From JAEUMG01 sp963805405 (lineage in GTDB: Bacteria; Pseudomonadota; Alphaproteobacteria; Rhizobiales; Aestuariivirgaceae), in NCBI GenBank assembly GCA_963805405.1, contig CAWDUC010000018.1, forward strand, positions 62,001-126,000: a stretch of 64,000 nt of DNA, written 5' to 3'. A program made the translations under genes and the position numbers. Shown piece by piece: positions 1-8,362 of the stretch. The notes under the pieces were generated by a model. The model was not told the origin of the DNA. It made no database searches and saw only the letters and a program-made list of their open reading frames with translations. Each line of letters starts with the position of its first letter. Position 1 is the stretch's first letter.

Positions 1-264
1 AATAACGCCGTCGCTTCCGAAATCGAGCGCATGCTGGATTGGGACGCGCTCCGCACTGTCCACGCGGGTATACACGCGAAGAGCCAGCGCTCTGCCGACT
101 GTGATGCTGCGCGACGCGCTCGCCATGTCGAAGGCGCCGTGCTCCATGTCGATGATGACGGTACCATAACCAAGCAAGGCTGCGATCTCGCAGGCATCAT
201 CGTTCGGAGACATGAGCCAGAAGGCGATCTCCGGATGAGCGCCGCTCATATGGATGACGGTCAT
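1..264 (-). CDS. HpcH/HpaI aldolase family protein, N-terminal part (cut by window edge)
   Basis: The first 88 codons are present; the rest lies beyond the left edge. The start ATG (262-264) overlaps the stop of the SDR gene as ATGA, so the two are translationally coupled. Residues 32-46 read GYGTVIIDMEHGAFD, the strand-plus-histidine motif of class II HpcH/HpaI (2-keto-3-deoxy-acid) aldolases, and residues 79-88 (ALDFGSDGVI) match the family's A-L-D-x-G-A-D-G-V/I segment. Members cleave 2-keto-3-deoxy or 4-hydroxy-2-keto acids to pyruvate (or a homologue) and an aldehyde using Mg or Mn. The metal ligands would lie in the missing part. Its place as last gene of a transporter-dehydrogenase operon suggests it ends a catabolic route; the substrate is unknown. 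Confidence 0.8.
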   Translation of the reverse strand, partial: MTVIHMSGAHPEIAFWLMSPNDDACEIAALLGYGTVIIDMEHGAFDMASASRSITVGRALALRVYTRVDSAERVPIQHALDFGSDGVI

Positions 265-1115
265 GCGCTATCACCAAAGCTTCCAGCCATAAAACCACCG
301 TCAACCGGATAGACCCCGCCCGTCAGATAGCTTGCGGCAGGCGAGCATAGAAACATCACCAACGCGGCCACTTCCTGGATCGCCGCAAAGCGCCCCATGG
401 GTATACTCGAACTCCACAATGCTATTTCATGAGGCTTCGCAACGGTACGAAACATGTCGGTCTCGACGACATGCGGAAGCACGGTATTGACCCTGATCCC
501 TTCGCGAGCGTGATCGAGAGCGAGAACCTTGCCGAGCCCGACGACTCCGAATTTTGTTCCGCTGTATACGGCCCTGTTCTGGAACCCGATTACACCGGCC
601 GTGGATGATATCTGAACGATCGAGCCGCCGCCGCCGCGCGCACGCGCATGCCGAACGTAATCACGCGATAACATCATGACCGCTTTGAAGTTCAAGGCGA
701 TAAGCTCATCGCAACGCTCTTCATCGATATCGCCGGTATCGACAGCCCACGACCGGCCGGCATTGTTGACCAGGAAATCCACACTTCCCGCGGCGGAAAG
801 CGCCTGCGCGAAGACTTCGCTAGCAACACCGCTCTTTGCAAGGTCGCCGCGAACAGGATGCACTTGCACGCCTTGAGATTTGAGAGCGCTTGCAGCTTCG
901 TCCAGTTCTGCGCGCAATACGTCCTGCAGGACGACTGTAGCTCCCAGTGCGGCAAAGCCCTCGGCTATACCCCGGCCGATACCCCGAGCCGCGCCGGTGA
1001 CCAACGCTGTCCTTCCCTTGAACAGATCGGGCCTGAATGTCTCCATCGGCGACCGTTCATCAGCGGTCGCCTTCGGGTCATCGAAATGTATTTGCGGTGG
1101 AGGAACAAGATTCAT
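261..1115 (-). CDS. SDR family NAD(P)-dependent oxidoreductase
   Basis: This is a classical short-chain dehydrogenase of 284 residues, about 25-30 longer at the N-terminus than usual; an in-frame Met at residue 24 (codon ending at 1046) is an alternative start and neither site has a strong ribosome-binding site. The cofactor motif TGAARGIG lies near residue 40, NNAG in the middle, and the catalytic Ser/Tyr/Lys in SSTAGVIG and YSGTK. The C-terminal GG-x-x-P-V-DGG segment is typical. It starts 3 nt after the ABC ATPase stop and overlaps the aldolase start, so it belongs to the PotABCD-like operon. It probably oxidises an alcohol of the imported substrate; the substrate cannot be read from sequence. 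Confidence 0.88.
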   Translation of the reverse strand: MNLVPPPQIHFDDPKATADERSPMETFRPDLFKGRTALVTGAARGIGRGIAEGFAALGATVVLQDVLRAELDEAASALKSQGVQVHPVRGDLAKSGVASEVFAQALSAAGSVDFLVNNAGRSWAVDTGDIDEERCDELIALNFKAVMMLSRDYVRHARARGGGGSIVQISSTAGVIGFQNRAVYSGTKFGVVGLGKVLALDHAREGIRVNTVLPHVVETDMFRTVAKPHEIALWSSSIPMGRFAAIQEVAALVMFLCSPAASYLTGGVYPVDGGFMAGSFGDSA

Positions 1116-1118
1116 TGT

Positions 1119-2147
1119 CTACTCGCGTAAAAAGACGGGCGTGGCACGTGCGAAACTGAGGCCGACGGTCGCGCCCTCGGAATAAAAGCGGTCGGATGCC
1201 GTTCGGACGGTGAGGCTGCCGCCGCCGAGCATCACAGTGTATTCGACGACGTCGCCAAGGAAACGCGCGCGCGTGATGATCGCGTCGGCTGCGCCGCCCG
1301 GGTCGGTAAGGTCAATCTCTTCGGGTCTAAGTGCGACGCTTCGGTAGTCGCTGTTGCATCCTGCTGTGAGCGGCAGACCGAAGCCAATCGCTGCCTGAAA
1401 ACGACCTGTCGGACGATCGGTTTGACCAGTCAGGACATTCGCGTTGCCGATAAAGCGCGCAACAAAGCTCGTCCGCGGTTCCTTGTAAATCGACCGCGGT
1501 GAGCCCAGTTGCTCGACGCGGCCAGCATTCATGACGGCAACGACGTCGGACAGAACAAGCGCCTCGCCTTGATCGTGCGTAACAAAAACCGTCGTGATGC
1601 CGAGCTCGCGCACGATCCGATGGATCTCGTCGCGCATCTCTTCGCGAAGTTTGAGATCAAGCGCGGAAAGCGGCTCATCGAGCAACAATAGATTGGGCTC
1701 GATGACCAATGCGCGCGCCAGTGCAACCCTCTGCTGCTGTCCGCCTGAAAGCTGGCGCGGTCTGCGGTCTGCAAAACCTTCCATGCGAACGACAGCCAGC
1801 GCCCTTGCCAGTCGTTCGTCCCGCTCGGCCCTCCCCAGTCCGCGCATTTCAAGCCCAAAACTCACATTCTCCGCGACGGTCAGATGCGGGAACAAAGCGT
1901 AGGACTGAAACACCATCCCGATACCGCGGCGGCGCGCAGCAACGCGCGTGATATCGCGGCCTTTAACCGTGATGTGCCCCGAAGTCGGCTCTTCGAACCC
2001 TGCAATCATCCGCAGCGTCGTCGTCTTACCGCATCCGGATGGCCCAAGAAGACTGAGGACTTGGCCCTCAGCGAGCGTGATATTGACATCGTCGACCGCA
2101 ACAAAGGGGCCGAAACTCTTGCTTAGTTGTTTTAGAGCGAGGCTCAT
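1119..2147 (-). CDS. ABC transporter ATP-binding protein (PotA-like)
   Basis: This 342-residue ATPase energises the importer encoded just upstream. Walker A GPSGCGKTT lies near residue 35, the signature LSGGQQQRVALARAL near 134, Walker B LLLLDEPLSALD follows, and the H-loop is FVTHDQGEA. The C-terminal 100 residues form a TOBE-type domain, as in PotA, FbpC and UgpC. The length is normal. It is separated from the binding-protein gene by 66 nt that hold a strong stem-loop (2171-2193). The family handles polyamines, Fe3+ or similar solutes, so the name says little about substrate. Confidence 0.9.
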   Translation of the reverse strand: MSLALKQLSKSFGPFVAVDDVNITLAEGQVLSLLGPSGCGKTTTLRMIAGFEEPTSGHITVKGRDITRVAARRRGIGMVFQSYALFPHLTVAENVSFGLEMRGLGRAERDERLARALAVVRMEGFADRRPRQLSGGQQQRVALARALVIEPNLLLLDEPLSALDLKLREEMRDEIHRIVRELGITTVFVTHDQGEALVLSDVVAVMNAGRVEQLGSPRSIYKEPRTSFVARFIGNANVLTGQTDRPTGRFQAAIGFGLPLTAGCNSDYRSVALRPEEIDLTDPGGAADAIITRARFLGDVVEYTVMLGGGSLTVRTASDRFYSEGATVGLSFARATPVFLRE

Positions 2148-2170
2148 GGATTCGATCTTGCAAGATCATT

Positions 2171-2193
2171 CCGGCACCGCAGTGCGGTGCCGG
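2171..2193 (-). promoter_or_regulatory. Intercistronic stem-loop after the binding-protein gene
   Basis: A perfect 10-bp inverted repeat (CCGGCACCGC and GCGGTGCCGG) with a 3-nt loop lies in the 66-nt gap between the binding-protein gene and the ATPase gene. No T-run follows on the minus strand, so it is not a typical intrinsic terminator. Stem-loops here usually stabilise the upstream message and raise binding protein over ATPase; that role is inferred. Confidence 0.55.
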
Positions 2194-2213
2194 AGGATGA
2201 CCTTGTCTTTATG

Positions 2214-3281
2214 TTATTGAACCTTGGTGGTCTTCGCCTTTTCCCACAATTCGATTCCGCGTTTCTCGAAATCCGCGCCAAGATTGTACTGGAACTGGAT
2301 CTTGTCGAGGTTGGCGACAAGAGCATCGATATCCATGTCCTTCTTGGTCTGCTCGTCCAGCATCGGAATGGCCTTGCTGTTTGCAGGCGCATAACCGAGT
2401 TCCTTCGGCAATCGCGCCTGAACTTCTGGGCTCAGCATATGATTGATGAAAGCATAGGCGGCCTTTTCGTGCGGAGCTTCAGAGACGATGCATGGCCCGT
2501 CATACCAAGCCGTCATCCCTTCCTCCGGATAGGCTAGTTCAATCGGCAGGCCTTTGGCCTTGGCCTGTCGGAAACTGCCGTCGTCAGAATCGGCAATCCA
2601 GATTTCGCCGCTGCCGAGCAATTGGGCCATTTGATCATTGTGAGCAAAGACCGTGCGCACCTGCTGCATATTCTCAAGCAGCTTCGCCTCGACGGCCTTC
2701 CATTGCTCATCCGTCAATGGCCCGAATTTGTAGCCAAGGCTCAAGGCCGTGCGCCATACCTGTTCGCTCGACTTGTCGATCTTCCCGACGCGATCTTTGT
2801 ACTTGCCGGAATAAACATCTTTCCAAGATGTGATTTTGCCCCCGGTCTTCGCCGGATCATAGGCGATCAGGCTGTTCAGGCCGAAGGAATAAGTACCGCA
2901 ATAGAGCTTTCCGTCGTCCTTTACTTTTTTTACTTGCGGGAACACGTCGGCGAGAGCCGGGATCTGCGTTTCATCAAGCGGCTGGATCAGCTTTTGCTTG
3001 ATTGCAACATCCTCGAAACCCGCACCAAGAAAAACAATATCATGCGTGCCAACGCCGGCCGCGCAAATCTTGTTCATCGCTTCCTGTTCGTCGGCGTAAT
3101 AGTCGATATTGACTTTGACGCCGTATTTTTTCTCGAAGTCTGGCAGTGCGAAATCGATATAGTTGCCCCAACTCAGAACATTGATCTCGCCGCCGATCTG
3201 GTCATCGGCTTTCACTGCGGACTGCGGAACAGCCATCAGGCCGAGTATCGAAAGTGAAAGTAAGAGTGAACGTCTCTTCAT
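2214..3281 (-). CDS. ABC transporter substrate-binding protein (PotD/extracellular family 1)
   Basis: The 355-residue periplasmic binding protein opens with a signal peptide (MKRRSLLLSLSILGLM, probable cleavage after SAVKA). The start of the mature part, EINVLSWGNYIDFALPDFEK, is the classic PotD/PotF opening. The length is typical. The ATG overlaps the stop of the upstream permease gene as ATGA, and its GGAGG ribosome-binding site lies inside that permease's coding end. It would capture the ligand for the membrane subunits at 3278-4935. PotD relatives bind polyamines, but many paralogues bind amino acids, opines or other solutes, so the ligand is open. Confidence 0.88.
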   Translation of the reverse strand: MKRRSLLLSLSILGLMAVPQSAVKADDQIGGEINVLSWGNYIDFALPDFEKKYGVKVNIDYYADEQEAMNKICAAGVGTHDIVFLGAGFEDVAIKQKLIQPLDETQIPALADVFPQVKKVKDDGKLYCGTYSFGLNSLIAYDPAKTGGKITSWKDVYSGKYKDRVGKIDKSSEQVWRTALSLGYKFGPLTDEQWKAVEAKLLENMQQVRTVFAHNDQMAQLLGSGEIWIADSDDGSFRQAKAKGLPIELAYPEEGMTAWYDGPCIVSEAPHEKAAYAFINHMLSPEVQARLPKELGYAPANSKAIPMLDEQTKKDMDIDALVANLDKIQFQYNLGADFEKRGIELWEKAKTTKVQ

Positions 3282-4075
3282 GGTATCCTCCCTATGGATT
3301 TATTTCGGGTCCACGTCAGTCTCAACGCGGCCACGGTAAGCACGGCAGTAGCAACCAAGATAAGTGTCGATACGGCATTGATCTCCGGCGTGATGCCAAC
3401 TTTCACGATAGAGTAGATGCGGATCGGGAGTGTCGTTACTCCCGCGGACGTCAGGAAGAAACTGACTACGAACTCCCCGATAGAGATCGTAAATCCGAAG
3501 AGTAGCGCACCGAGGATGCCCGATGCGATGCCCGGCAAGGTAATGCGGCGCAGCACCGAAAGCTCGCTCGCGCCCAGCCCGCGGGCAGCATCTTCGAGAT
3601 TCCGATCGAAGCGCGCGAGGCTGGAGATAATGATGAATGTGCAATAGGGCAAAGACAGCAAAGTATGACCCAGCATCAAGGCGCCAAAGCCTGTTTTAAG
3701 ACCTATCTGCCGCGCAAAGATCAACAGACTGACGCCCAGCACAATGCCTGGGGCGACCATCGGAAATGTCATGAGCACAAGGAACGCTTGCCGGCCTGTA
3801 AACTCATATCGCGTTATGGCCAGCGCAGCGCAAAGTCCAAGTATGGTCGCAACGATGCTCGATGCGACGCCAAGCTTGATGCTGACCCAAAGCGAGGCGA
3901 GCGTACGGGTATTCGCAAAAAGCTCGTGGAACCACTCCAGACTGTAAGCCTCGATGGGAAAGGTAGCGATCGTCTGAGCGTTGAAACTCGTGATGACGAC
4001 AAGCGCGACCGGCAGATAGACCAGTATATAGACGAGGCCGACAAGCAGGATCGAGGTCGCGTTGCGCTCGCCCAT
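3278..4075 (-). CDS. ABC transporter permease (PotC-like)
   Basis: This inner-membrane permease has 265 residues and about six hydrophobic segments, the first being ILLVGLVYILVYLPVALVVI. The EAA loop that docks on the ATPase reads LEDAARGLGASELSVLRRIT near residue 160, matching the PotC/binding-protein-dependent transport consensus. It starts 2 nt after the stop of the partner permease and overlaps the binding-protein start by 4 nt, so the operon order is PotB, PotC, PotD, PotA, SDR, aldolase. Length and topology are normal. Confidence 0.88.
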   Translation of the reverse strand: MGERNATSILLVGLVYILVYLPVALVVITSFNAQTIATFPIEAYSLEWFHELFANTRTLASLWVSIKLGVASSIVATILGLCAALAITRYEFTGRQAFLVLMTFPMVAPGIVLGVSLLIFARQIGLKTGFGALMLGHTLLSLPYCTFIIISSLARFDRNLEDAARGLGASELSVLRRITLPGIASGILGALLFGFTISIGEFVVSFFLTSAGVTTLPIRIYSIVKVGITPEINAVSTLILVATAVLTVAALRLTWTRNKSIGRIP

Positions 4076-4077
4076 GC

Positions 4078-4935
4078 CTACCCTCCCACCAGACCGCGGT
4101 TTAGATTGGCAAGTCGGAGTAACGGCAGCAGCACCAGGGCGATGCTCACGATCAGGATGACGGAAAGCGCCGAGCCAAGCGGCCAGTCGAAACTCTGGAA
4201 TGCCGTCACGATGAGATTGCCGAACATGATGCCCTCGAGGCCGCCAAGCAGGTTGGGGACGAGATATTCTCCAAGTGCCGGGATGAAGGTGATGATGCAG
4301 CCGGCGATGATGCCCGGGGCGAGGAGCGGCAGAACGATACGCTGAAAGCGCTTGAGCGGACTTGCGCCGAGATTTTCCGCGGCCTCGAGAATGATCGGGT
4401 CGATGCGCTCGGCCGCGGCGTAGATCGGCACGAGCATGTAAGGGAGATAGATGTAAACGAGCCCAAGGACGACCGCGGGCTTGGTGAATAGGATACGCAA
4501 TGGTGTCTCGATGATGCCGGCCGATATCAGGGCCCAGTTGAGCATTCCCGTTTCACCAATCACCAGGTTCATCGAATAGGTTCGGATGAGAACGCTGATC
4601 CAGCCTGGCAGGATCAAGCCGACGATCAGCAGGATCCGCGTGCGCATGGAGAAATTCCGGACGATGGCCCAGGCGAGCGGAATGGCAATCGCGGCGCAGG
4701 CGAGCGTCGTGAAAAAGGCCATTACGGCCGAATTGAAGAGCGTGTCCCAATAGATGCCGGAGGTGAAGACCTTCCGATACTGGCCAAGCGTCGGTTCCGT
4801 CACGAGTTGATAATCATTGTCGACGGACCAAAAGCTGTAAGCGGCCATCGACATGATCGGCAGCAGGAATAAAACGATTAGCGTGATGAGCGGCGGCAGG
4901 AGGACAACGGCAAGGCCGAAGCGGCTTTTTCCCAT
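4078..4935 (-). CDS. ABC transporter permease (PotB-like)
   Basis: This 285-residue inner-membrane permease is the first gene of the minus-strand operon. A ribosome-binding site GGAGGAAT precedes the ATG. The first transmembrane segment is LAVVLLPPLITLIVLFLLP. The EAA loop is ILEAAENLGASPLKRFQRIV, followed by PLLAPGIIAGCIITFIPALG as in PotB and related subunits. It pairs with the 3278-4075 permease to form the channel. The 97-nt gap to the divergent LysR gene holds a candidate operator. Confidence 0.88.
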   Translation of the reverse strand: MGKSRFGLAVVLLPPLITLIVLFLLPIMSMAAYSFWSVDNDYQLVTEPTLGQYRKVFTSGIYWDTLFNSAVMAFFTTLACAAIAIPLAWAIVRNFSMRTRILLIVGLILPGWISVLIRTYSMNLVIGETGMLNWALISAGIIETPLRILFTKPAVVLGLVYIYLPYMLVPIYAAAERIDPIILEAAENLGASPLKRFQRIVLPLLAPGIIAGCIITFIPALGEYLVPNLLGGLEGIMFGNLIVTAFQSFDWPLGSALSVILIVSIALVLLPLLRLANLNRGLVGG

Positions 4936-4990
4936 CGATTCCTCCCGTTTCCCTGGACGGAGGCTAGCAAGGCTCGCTGCTACAACTCAA

Positions 4991-5027
4991 ATTTATAAGT
5001 ATGGGCAGAGATATTTCGATTATAAAT
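4991..5027. promoter_or_regulatory. Candidate LysR operator in a divergent promoter region
   Basis: The AT-rich 97-nt gap between the transporter operon and the LysR gene contains an 8-bp inverted repeat, ATTTATAA (4991-4998) and TTATAAAT (5020-5027), with 21 nt between the arms. LysR regulators commonly bind dyads in such divergent gaps and control both sides. Assignment to this regulator rests on position only. Confidence 0.4.
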
Positions 5028-5032
5028 AAGCG

Positions 5033-5891
5033 ATGGCTCAGCGCCCACCACTTGAAGTTGATCTGCTCCGCTCCTTTCTCTCGGTTGAACAAACCGGCAG
5101 CTTCTCTCGCGCTGGCGAGATTCTGGGCCGCAGCCAGCCGGCAATAAGCCTGCAGATCAAGCGGCTGGAGCATCGCGCGGGGGTCGCTCTGTTCGATCGT
5201 TCGCGCAGCGGGGAGGTGCGATTAACTCCCGCCGGGGCCACTTTAGTCCGCTACGCCCACGAAATCCTTGCCCTTCATGATGACGCGCTTGCAACTTTAG
5301 CAGCGCCTGCAATGAAAAGCCGGGTGCGCCTGGGAATTCTGGAAGAGCTTGGGCATACGCGGCTTCCGCAGATATTGCGGGCCTTTAACCGCGCAAACCC
5401 GCGCGGAACCCCACAGATTCAGGTCAGTTTAAGCAACCAACTTGTGAACGATCTTCTGCAGAACCGGCTTGATTTGGCTGTCGTTGCAGGGGACCGGAAC
5501 TATCCTCAAGGCGTTATGGCGTGGTCAGAGACAGTGACCTGGGTTGCCTCTTCAGCAGTGCCCTTGGCCGCTGCGCCAACCCCTCCCCTTGGTACTCCTA
5601 CCAGAGCCATGTTGGTATCGCCGATCGGCGATCCATGCCCTCGATCAAGCTCGCATGCAATGGATCCAGTCGTGTCTCAGCACAACCATGACGGGAATCC
5701 GCGCCACGGTCATCGCCGGACTTGGGCTGTCGATCATGGGAGACTCCGAAATCGGAGAAGGCTTGCGGGCAGTCGGCAACGAACTCAATTTGCCGCGCCT
5801 GCCGCCCGCCGACATCATGGTTTATTACCGGACGCGAGACTTCGCCAATGCTGCTAAGGCACTCGCAACAGAAGTTCGCGCGCTTCTATGA
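5033..5891 (+). pseudogene. LysR family transcriptional regulator, frameshifted
   Basis: The N-terminus is an intact LysR winged-helix domain (FLSVEQTGSFSRAGEILGRS, then QPAISLQIKRLE), followed by a ligand-binding domain. The first frame (from 5033) reads normally to WVASSAVPLAAAP near 5578 and then degenerates. The family-like continuation LPLVLLPEPCWYRRSAIHAL lies one frame on and runs to the stop at 5889-5891. Removing one C from CCCC at 5580-5583 joins the halves into a normal protein of about 285 residues. It is either an assembly error or a recent inactivating insertion. Placed divergently from the PotABCD-type operon, it is the likely regulator of that operon. Its end overlaps the convergent amidase by 6 nt. 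Confidence 0.82.
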
Positions 5892-7322
5892 CAGGTGCGG
5901 CCGGGTCTGCTGTGTGAGATACCAGGGACCGCGGGCTTCTTCATAGGCAAGCGCCGACCCCAACACAGTTGCATCGTCAAATGGTCGGCCCACGATCTGC
6001 AGTCCCGTCGGTACTCCCATTGCGGAAAACCCGCTCGGCACGCTCACCACCGGGCACGTTCCCAGCATGTTGAACTGATGCGTCGTGGAATAACCGAATT
6101 CCGGATCGACCTCCGCGCCATCGATAGTCAATCCATCTGGCAGACAATCTTGATCGGCACGCACAGCCGGGACCGTCATTGTCGGACAAAGGAATAGTTC
6201 GTGATCCGCCATTACGCGCCCGAAGGAGTGGTTCATTCGATCGATCATCTCATAAACCATCGCAAGATCGCCGGGTACACTCGCCTGTGCATCAAGCGCC
6301 GCGCCTTTCAAGAAATCCGGTAGAAGATCCGGGCTATGATGAAGGAGACTGACCAGCGTTCGGCCCGACCACATCATGTTGAACCAGTGGACGCAGATCC
6401 GATCAATATCCGAGGTCCATCCGAGATCGACTTCATTGACCTCACTGCCGAGAGCCTTGAACAGGTCGATCGCCACCAGCGTGTTCTTTCTGACTTCGGG
6501 GTCGACCTTTCGGTAGGAGAGATCGAGAGAGTAAGCAACTCTCAATCCTTTGAATGTACGGGGCACAGATGCAATTGCCGGTGGTTTCGGCAATGAATGC
6601 GGATCACGCCAATGGCTGCCGGCAGTGATGTTCTGCATGGCAATGATATCGCCAACATGGCGAGCCATCGGCCCGCAAACGCAAAACATGTCGAGAGAAT
6701 TGGGATAGGCATCGGCATTTCGCCCATGCGGTGGCTTGAAACCGACAAGGCCACAGGCCGATGCTGGCACGCGGATCGATCCCCCCATATCGGTCCCTGT
6801 CGCGAGCGTTGTGAATCCGCCAGCCAAGGCAGCGGCAGAGCCACCGGATGATCCACCGGGACTGCGCGCCGTGTTCCATGGATTCCGCCCCAATCCCCAG
6901 ACGGATGACCGGTTTACGCCCGATAGGCACAGTTCGGAGGTCGTCGTTCGCGCGAGAATGATCGCGCCCGCCTCTTGCAGGCGCTCGATCATCGGATCGG
7001 TTATGTCGGGAACATTATTCTTGAACGCAAGCGATCCGTAGGTCGTCCGTTGCCCAGCAATATTCTGCGCATCCTTGACCGCAAGCGAAATGCCCTCGAG
7101 CGGTCGCGCCTCTCCGCGGAACCAGCGTGCTTCTGCCTGCGCAGCGGAACGCAACGCAGAATCGAAATGGCAATCGCCGAAAGCCACAAACTCGGAATTG
7201 AATTTTTCAGCACGCGCGATCTGGGTTTTCACGACTTCGACGGGCGATATCGCACGCTGCCCAAACAGATGCATAAGCTGCTGTGCCGAGTAATAGACCA
7301 AGTCAGTATCGGAAAGAGTCAA
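5886..7322 (-). CDS. Amidase signature family enzyme
   Basis: The 478-residue hydrolase carries the amidase signature: catalytic Lys in ISLAVKDAQNI (about residue 80), the Gly/Ser-rich GGSSGGSAAALAGG (about 155), and GTDMGGSIRVPASACGLVGF with the nucleophile Ser. It would hydrolyse a carbon-nitrogen amide bond in the cytoplasm; family members act on very varied amides. The start is TTG at 7320-7322 behind GAGGTGG. It converges on the LysR gene and diverges from the methyltransferase at 7412. Context suggests release of an amine or acid from an imported amide; this is inference. A second amidase of the same family lies at 48507-49919. Confidence 0.9.
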   Translation of the reverse strand: MTLSDTDLVYYSAQQLMHLFGQRAISPVEVVKTQIARAEKFNSEFVAFGDCHFDSALRSAAQAEARWFRGEARPLEGISLAVKDAQNIAGQRTTYGSLAFKNNVPDITDPMIERLQEAGAIILARTTTSELCLSGVNRSSVWGLGRNPWNTARSPGGSSGGSAAALAGGFTTLATGTDMGGSIRVPASACGLVGFKPPHGRNADAYPNSLDMFCVCGPMARHVGDIIAMQNITAGSHWRDPHSLPKPPAIASVPRTFKGLRVAYSLDLSYRKVDPEVRKNTLVAIDLFKALGSEVNEVDLGWTSDIDRICVHWFNMMWSGRTLVSLLHHSPDLLPDFLKGAALDAQASVPGDLAMVYEMIDRMNHSFGRVMADHELFLCPTMTVPAVRADQDCLPDGLTIDGAEVDPEFGYSTTHQFNMLGTCPVVSVPSGFSAMGVPTGLQIVGRPFDDATVLGSALAYEEARGPWYLTQQTRPHLS

Positions 7323-7411
7323 TTTCCACCTCGTCGCGACAGACGTTCACCGGTTGACAGCCGCACAGCATCCCGTGATGCTCGCGCCGGCTGACCGCCC
7401 AGGGGACGCAT

Positions 7412-8257
7412 ATGATGGCAGACCAGCAGACGTCAATTCAATCGGACCAGTCTGCCTATCGTGCGCATTTCGATGGTGGGGTCTCGACGCTCATGTCGCA
7501 AATGTGGGGCGGCAACCTGCACATGGGTTTCTTCGAGGCACCTGACGAGCCGTTGGCCGGGGCGCAGATGCGGGTGAAGCAGAGTATAGCGGAGCTTCTT
7601 GAACTCAGGACCGGCCGCCGGCTGATTGAAGTCGCTTGCGGTGTCGGCACGACAGCAATTCACCTCGCCGAAACGACGGGCGCCTCGGTTGATGCAACCA
7701 ACATATCGGAAACCCAGCTCGCCGAAGCGCGAGAGCGTGCATCGGCGCAGGGCTTGTCGAACCGGGTGAACTTCACCTTTGGCGACTACCATCAACTCGA
7801 TGCGGCCGCTCAATCATATGATGGGTGGTTATGTCAGGAGGCCCTCCTCTACGCGCATGACCGCCAGCAGGTGTTTGCCGAAGCACGCCGTGTCGTAAGG
7901 CCAGGGGGCCGCATCGTATTTACTGATTTGACCCTTTCGCACGCGCTTCCCCAATCGGAGCGCGAATCCTTGATGACGGATATCAAAGCTCCGCATTTGT
8001 GGTCCATGGCACAGTATGATGCGTTTGTTGGCCGCCTGGAAATGCCACTTGTTGCCAGGCACGAATGGGGACCGCACGCCGCGCGCACATTCAAGTCGGT
8101 GGCCCAGAATATTCAGGCCAAGCGCGATCACCTCGTCACAATGGTTGGCGAGGAGGCCGTTAGACAGGCAGAATTCCGCATCGATCGACAGTATCGGCTG
8201 GCTTCGACCGGACATTTGGGATGGTGCCTCTATTGCCTGCAGGTCCCTCCTTCCTGA
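7412..8257 (+). CDS. SAM-dependent methyltransferase (sarcosine/dimethylglycine methyltransferase-like)
   Basis: The 281-residue protein has a class I Rossmann methyltransferase core: motif I LIEVACGVGTTAIHLAE near residue 70, an acidic strand end VDATNIS, FGDYHQLD, and a post-core RRVVRPGGRIVFTDL. The long tail and the LCQEALLYAHDR segment resemble the UbiE/SDMT-like group that includes sarcosine and dimethylglycine N-methyltransferases. AGGGGA (7401-7406) supports the start at 7412 or 7415. It lies upstream of a ProU-type importer cluster, which would suit methylation in betaine chemistry, but the substrate is not proven. Confidence 0.75.
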   Translation: MMADQQTSIQSDQSAYRAHFDGGVSTLMSQMWGGNLHMGFFEAPDEPLAGAQMRVKQSIAELLELRTGRRLIEVACGVGTTAIHLAETTGASVDATNISETQLAEARERASAQGLSNRVNFTFGDYHQLDAAAQSYDGWLCQEALLYAHDRQQVFAEARRVVRPGGRIVFTDLTLSHALPQSERESLMTDIKAPHLWSMAQYDAFVGRLEMPLVARHEWGPHAARTFKSVAQNIQAKRDHLVTMVGEEAVRQAEFRIDRQYRLASTGHLGWCLYCLQVPPS

Positions 8258-8362
8258 ATCCGCCTTGCCCAAATTCGACAATAGTTAAGGCGTCTCGCGG
8301 TCAACCCGGCACTCCGTCTTCTGGCAAGAATGCCAAGGCCAGCGCTAAAAGGGAGCACGAGA

